The notes under the pieces are model-generated. The model searched no databases. It was not told where the DNA came from and worked only from the letters and a program-made list of their open reading frames with translations. This document shows, piece by piece, positions 34,206 to 42,534 of a stretch of 64,000 nt of DNA. The stretch spans positions 124,001 through 188,000 of the forward strand of contig NZ_LR134375.1 of the NCBI RefSeq assembly GCF_900637515.1, written 5' to 3'. Numbering within the stretch: the first letter of the stretch is position 1; the number at the start of each line of letters is the position of its first letter. This stretch comes from Veillonella dispar. GTDB taxonomy: Bacteria; Bacillota; Negativicutes; Veillonellales; Veillonellaceae. Both the position numbers and the translations under genes were made by a program.

Positions 34206-35819
34206 ATGAAATATTACATACGTTCCTATTGGACAAAATATAAACAATTGTATAAGAAAGGCCTAAAAGGCATTGCTGCTTTTCTTGCCATTGGAGCGAT
34301 TATTTTCTTTGTATTGGCTACAATAGCGAGTCGTGGGATGGGTGTTATCTTCAACGAGGTTATGGCGCGACAAACAATGATGCGTGGCTCTGTAACTGTA
34401 GAGAGTTTAACTGCAACGCCGTGGGGGACATTATCCTTTACCGATTTGGTGTGGAAGGACCCTGAAGGTCGTGAATTGCTCACCGCTCCAAGTGGTAAGA
34501 TACGCGTTAATATGTGGGATGTTGTAACTCGTAACTTTAAGGCTTCTGCCATAAACGGAATCGAGTTAAATGATGCGACCATTGTGGTCGATTTGGATGA
34601 TGATAACCGGCTCGATTTCGTACCTGCGTCACCTGACGTGAACAAGCCTCTCGATGAGGTAGAACCTCGTCCTAAGCCGCCTAAAAAGACTACTCAAGAT
34701 CGGCAAGAGGAATTAGCCAAGAAGGTTCGTAATTTTAATTGGGAAGGTCAACATTTGGATCTTACCATTACACTTAGAAATAATCAGCTAGAAATATTTC
34801 AGAAAAATCGTCACTATGTGATGAAGAATGTAGAGGCTAAAATCCATCTTGATAGTAAGCGCGCTATTCGCGTTGATATGGAAACCGGTAAGTTTGGTGG
34901 AACCGCTATTGGTGATGGAATGACACTAAAAGGACGCGTTGATTTAAAGGATGTGTTAAAGCATCGCATGCCTCAGCTAGATTTACAGTTTGAGGTGAAA
35001 GGTGTAGACCCATCATCACTTGGTTTTGGTGATAATATTCACGATGCGATGACCTTGTTGACAAAGGTAACTGGTGATTTTAATCGGCCGTTGGCTAAAG
35101 GGCGTGTAACGATGCCTATTTTACGTATTCCTGCGCTTACCTTTGAAAACGTCGTGGGTGATGTAACGTACCAAGATGGCATTTTAAATTTTGAAAATGT
35201 TAATGCTAATGTGTATAGTGGCAAATTAGAGGCAAAAGGGGTATATAATCTAGATACAAGAGCCTATACAATTACAGGTGTAGCCAAGGATTTAGATAGT
35301 AGTGAGGCCCTTAAAACACCTGAGTTCGTCGTTCCTGTATCGGCTAATTTGAATTTTAAAAGCGAAGGTAAGCCTCGTGATATGGAGGTATGGGGGAATT
35401 TCTGGTCTGGTGGAGGCCATTATATGCTCATTCCAATTAAAAATATTACAGGAAACTTTCACAATAAGGGGCGCCATTTATCATTTAGTGATGTGACAGT
35501 TAATACGAATATTACGACCATTTCTACAGATGCGTTGCGCATCGATAATGGGCAGCTCACCATGGGGCCTCTTAACATTACATCGCATGGGGGAAGTAAT
35601 TTTATCCTCTATGACGAGTCCTTCGATGAAATCGATGAGAATATGGATCGGATTAAAGAGGGGATGAAACAAGCTGGCGAAAATAGTAAGCGTGCTACTG
35701 ATTCAGCTAAAGGTATAGATAGTATCAAGGTTCCCGATGATGTAAAAGAATCTGTTGGTGATGTAAAACGCCAAATGAATGAGGTGAAAGATGCTTTCAA
35801 AGGTATCAAAATAAAGTGA
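34206..35819 (+). CDS. AsmA-like envelope protein with N-terminal membrane anchor
   Basis: 537 residues. A membrane helix (about 20-42) is followed by repeated beta-rich segments (e.g. SVTVESLTATPWGTLSFTDL, NGIELNDATIVVDLDDDN, GVYNLDTRAYTITGVAKDL) typical of AsmA/TamB-type repeating-groove proteins that bridge the two membranes of diderms and carry lipids. The last 70 residues are a charged helical or coiled region (about 475-537). No SD is visible before the ATG at 34206, and a large inverted repeat lies just upstream, so translation may be structure-controlled. The exact subfamily is uncertain. Confidence 0.75.
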   Translation: MKYYIRSYWTKYKQLYKKGLKGIAAFLAIGAIIFFVLATIASRGMGVIFNEVMARQTMMRGSVTVESLTATPWGTLSFTDLVWKDPEGRELLTAPSGKIRVNMWDVVTRNFKASAINGIELNDATIVVDLDDDNRLDFVPASPDVNKPLDEVEPRPKPPKKTTQDRQEELAKKVRNFNWEGQHLDLTITLRNNQLEIFQKNRHYVMKNVEAKIHLDSKRAIRVDMETGKFGGTAIGDGMTLKGRVDLKDVLKHRMPQLDLQFEVKGVDPSSLGFGDNIHDAMTLLTKVTGDFNRPLAKGRVTMPILRIPALTFENVVGDVTYQDGILNFENVNANVYSGKLEAKGVYNLDTRAYTITGVAKDLDSSEALKTPEFVVPVSANLNFKSEGKPRDMEVWGNFWSGGGHYMLIPIKNITGNFHNKGRHLSFSDVTVNTNITTISTDALRIDNGQLTMGPLNITSHGGSNFILYDESFDEIDENMDRIKEGMKQAGENSKRATDSAKGIDSIKVPDDVKESVGDVKRQMNEVKDAFKGIKIK

Positions 35820-35938
35820 TAAATGAAATATAAATGATATTAACTCTCTTTCATTGTGCATTTATTTAGATGGTTTATAATAAATCTCCGTTATCATAAT
35901 TTTTGATAAAATACTTTTGTGTTATTTGGAGGTTTTTT

Positions 35939-36334
35939 ATGAAAGCATCAAAACAATTCTCTATCGTTTTGGCCGCAGCTGTACTTGCTTTTGGCGCTGT
36001 TACAGTAGCACCACAACAAGCAGACGCTTCTTATGGCTACAAATATACTGATTCCCAACGTCCGCCAGTATCTACTCCAACAGGTTATGTTAATCCAGCC
36101 ATGGGTTCTACTGTAACAGTTACAGATCCTGCGCCTACTACAAATAAATTGACTACTCCTAAAGCTAGTACTACTATTGAAAACATTACTGTGACTAATG
36201 TTGCACCAAAATACTCTGATTACAATGATATTGCAGCATACTCTCTAGCAGTAGCTGACTATTTCATGGCGAAGATCATGGCTATATATGGTAATGGTAA
36301 TACAGCACTTAACCGTTATGGTTTTGGTAGATAA
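35939..36334 (+). CDS. Small secreted hypothetical protein
   Basis: 131 residues from ATG 35939 (GGAGG six bases before). A clear signal peptide is cleaved near QQADA-SY (about 30). The mature part is Thr/Pro-rich and low in complexity (TPTGYVNPAMGSTVTVTDPAPTT region), then a helical stretch (YNDIAAYSLAVADYFMAKIMAIYG). No known family recognised; likely an envelope or periplasmic protein. Monocistronic, with a bidirectional terminator. Confidence 0.75.
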   Translation: MKASKQFSIVLAAAVLAFGAVTVAPQQADASYGYKYTDSQRPPVSTPTGYVNPAMGSTVTVTDPAPTTNKLTTPKASTTIENITVTNVAPKYSDYNDIAAYSLAVADYFMAKIMAIYGNGNTALNRYGFGR

Positions 36335-36390
36335 TATAGCCATCAAATTTAGTAAAACTAATTTCGAATAACTATATATGCTATATATAA

Positions 36391-36419
36391 TAAAAAGGTC
36401 CCGTATGGGACCTTTTTAT
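36391..36419. terminator. Bidirectional terminator
   Basis: AAAAAGGTCCC-GTAT-GGGACCTTTTT has T runs on both strands. It serves the secreted protein gene (plus) and the copper-amine-oxidase-fold gene (minus). Confidence 0.93.
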
Positions 36420-36473
36420 TTGCATAAATTTTTTGATGCGTTGAGAGCTTGTTCAACAATCTCTTAGCTTCAC

Positions 36474-37220
36474 TTATCGATCTAATCCGTTAGCACGTTG
36501 GTATTCAGATTTGTCTGTAGATTGAGCTTGATCGTCTGTAGTTACAGTATCTTTAGCTAAGGATTTCTTAATTTTAATAAGAGGTTTTTCTGTAGCCTTT
36601 GGATCTTCTTTTTTCTTTACATCATTTTGAGATGGTGGCAAGAATGTGTTGAGTTCATTCTTGTGAGTTACCTCTGTATTTGTAGTAGACGCTAATTGTG
36701 CGCGTTGAGGGGCGATGAAGATTTCGTCCTTTGTAATTTTTACATCGTTCAATAATAATTTGAATACTTGAGGTTTTACAAATATAGTACCATCTACCTT
36801 GCGAGCTGCAGGTAAGAAGGATTCGGAAGTATCAAGGTTGATAATCTTCAATTTGCCATGGCGCACTACCTCTGCGGAATCAGGTTGGATAGCTAATGTA
36901 GCGATATTCATGTCTACTAATGCTGTTTTAGTAGGCTCATCCCATGCCACCTTATAGCCCAATGCTTCAGATACTTGGCGTAATGCTACGAGTGGCTGAC
37001 CATCTACATAGATTACATTTTGTTGACCGTTGATAGGCTCAACAACCTTGCCATCTACATTGATATGATGGGCAGTCGTAACAGATGCAGGCTTTTCAAG
37101 ATTCATAGCTGGACCTGGATTCTCCATGCCAATAGCTGCCTGTGCAGGCTGTGCCGTGCCAAATGTGAAAGCTAATGCACCTACAGCGATGCTAGATAAA
37201 ATAAGCTGTTTTAATTTCAT
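36474..37220 (-). CDS. Secreted protein with copper amine oxidase N-terminal-like domain
   Basis: 248 residues from the ATG at 37220, preceded by GGAGGTCACTT; the frame is open further upstream without an SD. The signal peptide ends near PAQA-A (about 30). Residues about 65-170 match the Cu_amine_oxidN1 stalk fold (VIYVDGQPLVALRQVSEALGYKVAWDEPTKTALVDMN), a non-catalytic domain common in secreted Firmicutes proteins. The C-terminus is Lys/Thr-rich and probably disordered. Role unknown; cell-envelope location inferred. Confidence 0.85.
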   Translation of the reverse strand: MKLKQLILSSIAVGALAFTFGTAQPAQAAIGMENPGPAMNLEKPASVTTAHHINVDGKVVEPINGQQNVIYVDGQPLVALRQVSEALGYKVAWDEPTKTALVDMNIATLAIQPDSAEVVRHGKLKIINLDTSESFLPAARKVDGTIFVKPQVFKLLLNDVKITKDEIFIAPQRAQLASTTNTEVTHKNELNTFLPPSQNDVKKKEDPKATEKPLIKIKKSLAKDTVTTDDQAQSTDKSEYQRANGLDR

Positions 37221-37520
37221 AAGTGACCTCCATAAGGTATTATATCGTTCTGAATAAACTAACATTACCAAATGTATATGAATATTTTATTATAAATTTT
37301 AATTTTACACAATCTATATGTGAGCATAATGTAATTGAACTAGAGTATGAGGATAGGATAGTTTATTTAGGAATATAGGATGGACTGGTCATTTAACTAT
37401 AGTCTGAAATCGTTTATCTCTATAAGTAGTGTATGCTTTTATATGCTATAATTAAGTGTTACATGAATTATTCAATATATTTAATTATAGAGTTCTAGAA
37501 GATATAGAAAGAGGTTCCTT

Positions 37521-38018
37521 ATGGCATCCGGCAGATCTGAAAAAGAGTTACAAGGGGTAACGATGTTAGGTCACAAGACCGATTACCCAACTGATTATGC
37601 ACCACAGGTGTTAGAGGCGTTTGATAACAAGCACCCTGACAATGATTACTTCGTTAAGTTTAATTGTCCTGAGTTCACTAGCTTGTGTCCTATGACAGGT
37701 CAACCTGACTTTGCCACAATCTATATCTCTTATGTACCAGATAAGAAAATGGTTGAGTCCAAGTCTTTGAAATTGTACCTATTTAGTTTCCGTAACCATG
37801 GGGACTTTCACGAAGATTGCATCAATATCATCATGAAAGACCTCATCAAGTTGATGGATCCAAAGTACATCGAGGTATGGGGTAAGTTTACGCCACGCGG
37901 TGGTTTGTCCATCGATCCATATGCAAACTATGGCAAGCCTGGTACAGAGTGGGAAAAAACGGCAAAAGAACGCCTTCATTTTCACGACATGCAGCCTGAG
38001 CGCGTAGCATACCGTTAA
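37521..38018 (+). CDS. queF: NADPH-dependent preQ0 reductase
   Basis: 165 residues, the short (unimodular) QueF. Reduces 7-cyano-7-deazaguanine (preQ0) to preQ1 for queuosine in tRNA. The catalytic Cys56 in [17 protein letters not shown] and Asp63, and the QueF motif [22 protein letters not shown] are intact. The preceding 300-base gap shows no riboswitch I could recognise. One base separates it from the membrane protein gene that follows. Confidence 0.97.
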   Translation: MASGRSEKELQGVTMLGHKTDYPTDYAPQVLEAFDNKHPDNDYFVKFNCPEFTSLCPMTGQPDFATIYISYVPDKKMVESKSLKLYLFSFRNHGDFHEDCINIIMKDLIKLMDPKYIEVWGKFTPRGGLSIDPYANYGKPGTEWEKTAKERLHFHDMQPERVAYR

Positions 38019-38019
38019 T

Positions 38020-38880
38020 ATGGTATATGAATATATAACAATGGGCACATCGTTCATAATGTTTTTTATGATCGGTGTGATCTTGTCTATTCACCCTGCA
38101 TCCATAATCGTAGGGGAGCATACGCAGTTGTCACATCTCAGCAGATGGACTCGGTGGAATGGGTATCTTATCTTTATATTGACCCTATTTATCGTGGATG
38201 TACTCATAACAAATGGCATATATGCTGCATTTTATGATGTTTATGGTAATTTATCGTCTTTGAGTGAGCTAACATTTGACCCGATGGCTCTATTCTTTAG
38301 TGAAAGCTTCCAAATAGGCGTTGTTGTCGTTTTTGCTCTGGTGTTGTTACAAGCGTTAGGCCTCGTCGATTTGGCGCATGGTGAAAGAAATTTATCATTT
38401 CACTATGACCAACTACATCAAGGCAAAGACCAACCGTCTTGGATGGAACGGTACATGGTGCATACAAAGGGCACGTTGGGTTCAGGTATGGTTGGTCTGC
38501 TTTATATGTTGCGGATGACCATGAGAACTATGTGGTCTTATATTATATGTCTTATATGGTTCAAGCTTATAGCTATAGTCACTAATGTGCTGCTTTCACC
38601 AATTATCAATCGATTAATGCATGTTGAATTGATAACATCAACGCATATCATACTGGACCCTTATGTAGCGATATATTTGATAGCAGGATTTTTGTGGGGC
38701 TATGTAGCGCTACACTATGACATAGACAAGGCGTATAACGTAGCGAATAGCACTGTTATAGCCATCGTTCCACGTCTTACCGTTATACTAGGGGCCGTCA
38801 TCTTTATTGGGCTTGCGCTAGCTATCATTATGGTGCCTGTTACCTGGGGTGTGGTGGTAGATACACTGACAAATTTATAA
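38020..38880 (+). CDS. Multi-pass membrane protein of unknown function
   Basis: 286 residues with about six hydrophobic segments separated by a cytoplasmic-looking loop (HYDQLHQGKDQPSWMERYMVHTKG region, about 127-150). Not recognised. ATG follows the queF stop after one base, so it is coupled to queF. A role in transport of queuosine precursors is possible from location only; it is not a clear QueT or YhhQ protein. Confidence 0.6.
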   Translation: MVYEYITMGTSFIMFFMIGVILSIHPASIIVGEHTQLSHLSRWTRWNGYLIFILTLFIVDVLITNGIYAAFYDVYGNLSSLSELTFDPMALFFSESFQIGVVVVFALVLLQALGLVDLAHGERNLSFHYDQLHQGKDQPSWMERYMVHTKGTLGSGMVGLLYMLRMTMRTMWSYIICLIWFKLIAIVTNVLLSPIINRLMHVELITSTHIILDPYVAIYLIAGFLWGYVALHYDIDKAYNVANSTVIAIVPRLTVILGAVIFIGLALAIIMVPVTWGVVVDTLTNL

Positions 38881-38934
38881 ATAAACCTAGTTATTTCCTA
38901 TATTTTTAGGGTTTTAAAAGCGGTTCTCATTCTC

Positions 38935-39068
38935 TTGACAATGCATAGATGCAGGTGATAGAGTATGAGTGTATTTATGGGAATACACAAATGGTTATAT
39001 CCAGTGTATAGAGAATAACAAGGTGAAAATCATATCGTCCTTGGGATGTTCCTGAGGACGATTTTTAT
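38935..39068 (+). promoter_or_regulatory. cysK leader: promoter, hairpin and internal terminator
   Basis: TTGACA at 38935-38940 with a weak -10 (GATAGAGTAT region). The leader then has GTGTATT/AATACAC (7-bp hairpin, 38969-38988) and ATCGTCCT/AGGACGAT followed by TTTTATC (39034-39068), a terminator-like hairpin ending 26 bases before cysK. This suggests transcription attenuation. The T-box core motif is absent. Confidence 0.5.
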
Positions 39069-39093
39069 CATCTATCGCCAAAAGGAGGATCAG

Positions 39094-40008
39094 ATGAGCA
39101 TAGTCACAAATCAAACAACTAAATTGATTGGTAAAACTCCGGTATATCAATTACCAAACACCAATATCTATGTAAAACTTGAAAAATATAATGTAGGCGG
39201 TTCTGTGAAAGACCGTACTGTACTTGGCATGTTGCAAGATGCTAAAGAAAAAGGACGCCTTCACGAAGATAGCATTATCGTAGAGGCTACAAGCGGTAAT
39301 ACAGGCATTGCTCTTGCCATGGTGGGCGCTATCTTGCATATTAAAACTGTAATCATTATGCCTGAAAGCATGAGTAAAGAACGTCGCGAACTTATTAAGG
39401 CCTATGGTGCGCAGCTCATCTTAACACCGAAAGAAACGGGTATGAGAGGTGCTCTTGAACGAGCTAATGAAATTTTAGATAAATATCCCAATGCTTTCAC
39501 ATTGGGCCAATTCGTAAACCCTGCAAACCCAGATATGCATTATCGTACAACTGGTGCCGAAATCGTAGAACAAGTACCAAATGTAGATGTATTCATAGCG
39601 GGTATCGGTACTGGCGGCACTTTCACAGGCGTTGCAAAACGTTTGAAAGAACATAATCCTAACTTAAAGGCCATTGCCGTAGAGCCAACAGGTTCTCCAG
39701 CCATTACGGAAGGCAAGGGCGGTCCTCACAAAATTCAAGGCATTGGGGCAGGCTTTATTCCTGAAAACTTTGATCAAAGCTTGATGGACGGCGTACAAAC
39801 TGTAAGCGATGAAGAGGCTTTCAGTGAAGTGCAAACCTTTATGCGTGAAAGCGGTGTTTCTATTGGCCTTTCCTCAGGGGCGGCTATCGTTGCGGCAAAG
39901 CGTATTGCTCGTGAAGAGCCAAAGGCTAATATTGTGGTGATTGCGCCAGATGGGGTAGAAAAATATTTATCCCTCTTGGACTTCGCCAATAATGAATATG
40001 TAAAATAA
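39094..40008 (+). CDS. cysK: Cysteine synthase (O-acetylserine sulfhydrylase)
   Basis: 304 residues from ATG 39094 (AAAGGAGG); an upstream frame extension runs through the leader terminator and is not used. PLP-dependent beta-family enzyme: KYNVGGSVKDRT contains the PLP Lys (about 42), then EATSGNTGIALA and the GTGGTFTGVAKRL phosphate loop (about 176). Makes cysteine from O-acetylserine and sulfide. It is followed by cysE, which supplies the substrate. Confidence 0.95.
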   Translation: MSIVTNQTTKLIGKTPVYQLPNTNIYVKLEKYNVGGSVKDRTVLGMLQDAKEKGRLHEDSIIVEATSGNTGIALAMVGAILHIKTVIIMPESMSKERRELIKAYGAQLILTPKETGMRGALERANEILDKYPNAFTLGQFVNPANPDMHYRTTGAEIVEQVPNVDVFIAGIGTGGTFTGVAKRLKEHNPNLKAIAVEPTGSPAITEGKGGPHKIQGIGAGFIPENFDQSLMDGVQTVSDEEAFSEVQTFMRESGVSIGLSSGAAIVAAKRIAREEPKANIVVIAPDGVEKYLSLLDFANNEYVK

Positions 40009-40110
40009 CAGATTTCGCATAGATAAAGCATCTTATGTATAGGAATACATACCACATATGTTGTATACTATATATTATATATGAGTAGAGTTATTTGAGA
40101 TGGAGTCGCT

Positions 40111-40719
40111 ATGATACAAGGTTTACGCGAATTATGGGGCAAAATTCAATATAATATTAAGCGCGTAATGGATTCTGACCCGGCAGCAACAAATGTGTGG
40201 ATGGTTATTTGGACATATCCGCATATTACAGCCTTGTTCTGGCATTTCTTTGCGCATCGCCTTTATAAGGCGGGCTGGCCAACCTTGGCCCGTCGCGTAG
40301 CGCTTCATTCTCGTCACGTAACCGGCATTGAAATCCATCCAGGTGCTACCATCGGTCGTGGTTTATTTATTGACCATGGCATGGGTGTCGTTATCGGTGA
40401 AACGGCAATCGTAGGGGATAATGTGACCTTGTTCCACCAAGTGACGTTAGGTGGCATGTCCTCTAAAAAGGTAAAACGCCATCCGACCATTGAAGACGAA
40501 GTGCTCATCGGTACAGGTACGAAAATCTTAGGTGATATTACTATTGGGGCACGCACTAAAATTGGTTGTAACCTCGTTATCAAACACGATATCCCTAAAG
40601 ATATGGTTATCTTTGAAACAGATCCAGAAAATATGTATGTCCGTAAACCTCGTCGTACTAATAATGGCCAGGCAGAGGAAAAGAAAATTCCTGATGATTA
40701 CATAGAATACTATATTTAA
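40111..40719 (+). CDS. cysE: Serine O-acetyltransferase
   Basis: 202 residues, a short form. Left-handed beta-helix hexapeptide repeats (GIEIHPGATIGRGLFIDHGMGVVIGETAIVG region, about 70-105) with the catalytic His in IDHGMG and GGMSSKK. Acetylates serine for CysK. The C-terminus continues past the usual feedback region with RRTNNGQAEEKKIPDDYIEYYI; a C-terminal Ile is what CysK binds in the cysteine synthase complex. Confidence 0.95.
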   Translation: MIQGLRELWGKIQYNIKRVMDSDPAATNVWMVIWTYPHITALFWHFFAHRLYKAGWPTLARRVALHSRHVTGIEIHPGATIGRGLFIDHGMGVVIGETAIVGDNVTLFHQVTLGGMSSKKVKRHPTIEDEVLIGTGTKILGDITIGARTKIGCNLVIKHDIPKDMVIFETDPENMYVRKPRRTNNGQAEEKKIPDDYIEYYI

Positions 40720-40757
40720 TATAGTGTAATAAAACCGCATATAATATAGAAAGATAG

Positions 40758-40801
40758 AACCTCTAACTATTAGTTGAACTAGTAGTTAGAGGTTTTTTTA
40801 T
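40758..40801 (+). terminator. Terminator of cysE
   Basis: AACCTCTAACTA pairs with TAGTTAGAGGTT, followed by seven T's. Confidence 0.93.
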
Positions 40802-40831
40802 AAAAATATTCAAAAAAATCGATTTAATGTA

Positions 40832-40948
40832 TTGACAAGGAAAATCATTATTGGTAAAATAAGTTACGTAATCAATACTGATTACAAATTAGATAAACGA
40901 ATTGATGGCATAGAAGCCGACTGGGTTTATTCTGCTTTTTGAATAAAC
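40832..40948 (+). promoter_or_regulatory. Promoter, palindromic operator and leader hairpin of the Dps-like gene
   Basis: TTGACA (40832-40837), 17-base spacer, TAAAAT (40855-40860). At the expected start site lies GTAATCA-ATAC-TGATTAC (40868-40885), an exact inverted repeat and probable operator. Further on, GTTTATTC/GAATAAAC (40925-40948) forms an 8-bp leader hairpin. Metal or peroxide control would fit a Dps gene but the site is not a recognised Fur or PerR box. Confidence 0.6.
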
Positions 40949-40983
40949 TGTATTTGAGAATTAAAAGAAAAAGGAGTATTATT

Positions 40984-41418
40984 ATGAAAAACTTACAACA
41001 AGTAAACCAATATTTAGCAGATCTTTCTGTATGGAACGTAAAATTACATAATCTACATTTCAACGTAACAGGTCCACAATTCAAATCCATCCACGAATAT
41101 TTGGAATCTATCTATGATGAAGCGTTTGAATACTTCGATGCAGTAGCAGAACACGTGAAAATGCAAGGTCAATTCCCATTGGTTAATTCCGCAGAATATG
41201 CTAAATTGACTAAAATTGAAGAATTGGGTCAAGAAGATATCCCTCAAGCGAAAGTAATTGAAATTCTTCTTAAGGACTTCAAATACATGAACGATCAAGC
41301 TGTAGCAATCCGTGCAGCTGCTGATGAAGAAGGTGACTTCTTGCTCGTAAGCATGATGGAAGATCACGTTGCATACTATGTAAAACAAATCTGGTTCATC
41401 GAATCCATGTTGAAATAA
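40984..41418 (+). CDS. dps: Dps/ferritin-like DNA-protection protein
   Basis: 144 residues from ATG 40984 (AAAGGAG). Four-helix ferritin-like fold with the Dps ferroxidase motif: NLHFNVTGPQFKSIHEYLESIYDEAFEYFD (two segments, about 22-50), holding the His, Asp and Glu ligands that in Dps lie at the dimer interface. It would store iron and remove peroxide, useful to an anaerobe exposed to air. No extended DNA-binding N-terminus, so it may not bind DNA. Confidence 0.9.
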   Translation: MKNLQQVNQYLADLSVWNVKLHNLHFNVTGPQFKSIHEYLESIYDEAFEYFDAVAEHVKMQGQFPLVNSAEYAKLTKIEELGQEDIPQAKVIEILLKDFKYMNDQAVAIRAAADEEGDFLLVSMMEDHVAYYVKQIWFIESMLK

Positions 41419-41423
41419 TACGA

Positions 41424-41453
41424 TTGACAATGCCTTATTGGGTATGATATGAT
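41424..41453 (+). promoter_or_regulatory. tRNA-Ser promoter
   Basis: TTGACA (41424-41429), 18-base spacer, TATGAT (41448-41453), 15 bases before the mature tRNA 5' end. Confidence 0.65.
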
Positions 41454-41468
41454 TACCCAGTAAAGCAT

Positions 41469-41559
41469 GGAGGATTACTCAAGAGGCTGAAGAGGACGGT
41501 TTGCTAAATCGTTAGGGCGGGTTACCGTCGCTAGGGTTCGAATCCCTAATCCTCCGCCA
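41469..41559 (+). tRNA. tRNA-Ser (anticodon GCU)
   Basis: 91 bases with encoded CCA. Acceptor stem GGAGGAT/ATCCTCC, discriminator G, anticodon stem ACGGT/ATCGT with loop TTGCTAA (anticodon GCT at 41503-41505), a long variable arm and GGTTCGAATCC T arm. It decodes AGC and AGU. A minus-strand frame across it is not coding. Confidence 0.97.
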
Positions 41560-41564
41560 TGCTG

Positions 41565-41598
41565 AGACCTCACATCACGCGATGTGAGGTCTTTTTGT
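41565..41598 (+). terminator. Terminator of tRNA-Ser
   Basis: AGACCTCACATC-ACGC-GATGTGAGGTCT, perfect 12-bp stem followed by T's, directly after the tRNA. Confidence 0.95.
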
Positions 41599-41762
41599 TT
41601 ATTGTGGTATTTACTGGGAATGGACCTAAAGGTGTAAGGGTTCAAGTGAGCTTGAGGTCTTGTAAATATTGATTTATACAGGTGTGTAAGGTTATAGAGT
41701 TGACGTATGATAAGGGGTTTCATATAATAGATTGTATCAAATGTAATTTTAAGGAGACTCTT

Positions 41763-42515
41763 ATGAATACAAAATATACACGTCACATACATTTACTTCG
41801 TCGCGCTGTTGGTATCGGTGCATTATGTCTCGTTGCCTCTGTTGGTTTTGTTCATGCTGAAAGCATTTCTATTCCAAGTGCACGTCCTATGGTAGATGGT
41901 GTGAGTGCTGATGTAGAAACTGTTAGTAGCTCTAGCAAAGCACAACATCACGTGAGTGCAGGTGTGATTACGCCAAATGATTGGACGTATACAGCATTAC
42001 AAACACTAGTTAAGCATGGTGCAATTACAGATACACATGGTTTTGTCTTTGATGGCAATACAAGCTATACAAAGGATGAACTCATGCCTCTTATCGACGA
42101 AGTCGTAACAAAACGGGAGCAAATGAACGATAACGATCGCCAATATGCATTGCGTATTTACCAAGAAAATATGCGTGATGTGATGGATTATCGTATTGCT
42201 CGCGATAAGAAGGTTACCCGAGAGCGCCGTCAAAAATTAGATGAAAAACGTGCTGAAAAGGCTAAGAAATCTGGTAAAACATACCAAGTATCTAAAGCTC
42301 AACAAGAGGCTTTAGATACAGCTACTGACGAAGTGGCAAAACCAGAAGAGCGCGCGTTAACTGATGAACAAATCAAAGAAAAGATGAAGAAATTCAAAAT
42401 TGATGACTCTCGCGTTAAAGTAAATAATAATGTGCGCATCCGTTATACAGGTGGTAAGGATACAAAATCTAAAACCGATGCTCGTATGCAAACGGAGATG
42501 ACTTTCACTCTATAA
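41763..42515 (+). CDS. Secreted SLH-like stalk protein (OmpM-like without a full barrel)
   Basis: 250 residues from ATG 41763 (AAGGAGACTCTT). The signal peptide ends near VHA-ES (about 32). Residues about 73-118 look like a diverged SLH domain (WTYTALQTLVKHGAITDTHGF and a DELMPLIDEVV helix). A long charged helix or coiled coil follows (about 120-205, Lys/Glu/Arg-rich). The end is two short beta-like strands (VKVNNNVRIRYTGG and ARMQTEMTFTL). This is the order of an OmpM porin, but the barrel is missing. It could be a periplasmic tether or a shortened relative. 19 bases before the Nramp gene. Confidence 0.7.
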   Translation: MNTKYTRHIHLLRRAVGIGALCLVASVGFVHAESISIPSARPMVDGVSADVETVSSSSKAQHHVSAGVITPNDWTYTALQTLVKHGAITDTHGFVFDGNTSYTKDELMPLIDEVVTKREQMNDNDRQYALRIYQENMRDVMDYRIARDKKVTRERRQKLDEKRAEKAKKSGKTYQVSKAQQEALDTATDEVAKPEERALTDEQIKEKMKKFKIDDSRVKVNNNVRIRYTGGKDTKSKTDARMQTEMTFTL

Positions 42516-42534
42516 CCCTATTTAAGGAGTTATA

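Noticed and set aside
38935-39093. T-box riboswitch before cysK
   Set aside because: No GGTGG-ACCGCG core element was found; only a promoter and two simple hairpins.
41475-41792. Minus-strand open frame across the tRNA-Ser
   Set aside because: It overlaps a complete tRNA and its terminator and has no supporting features.
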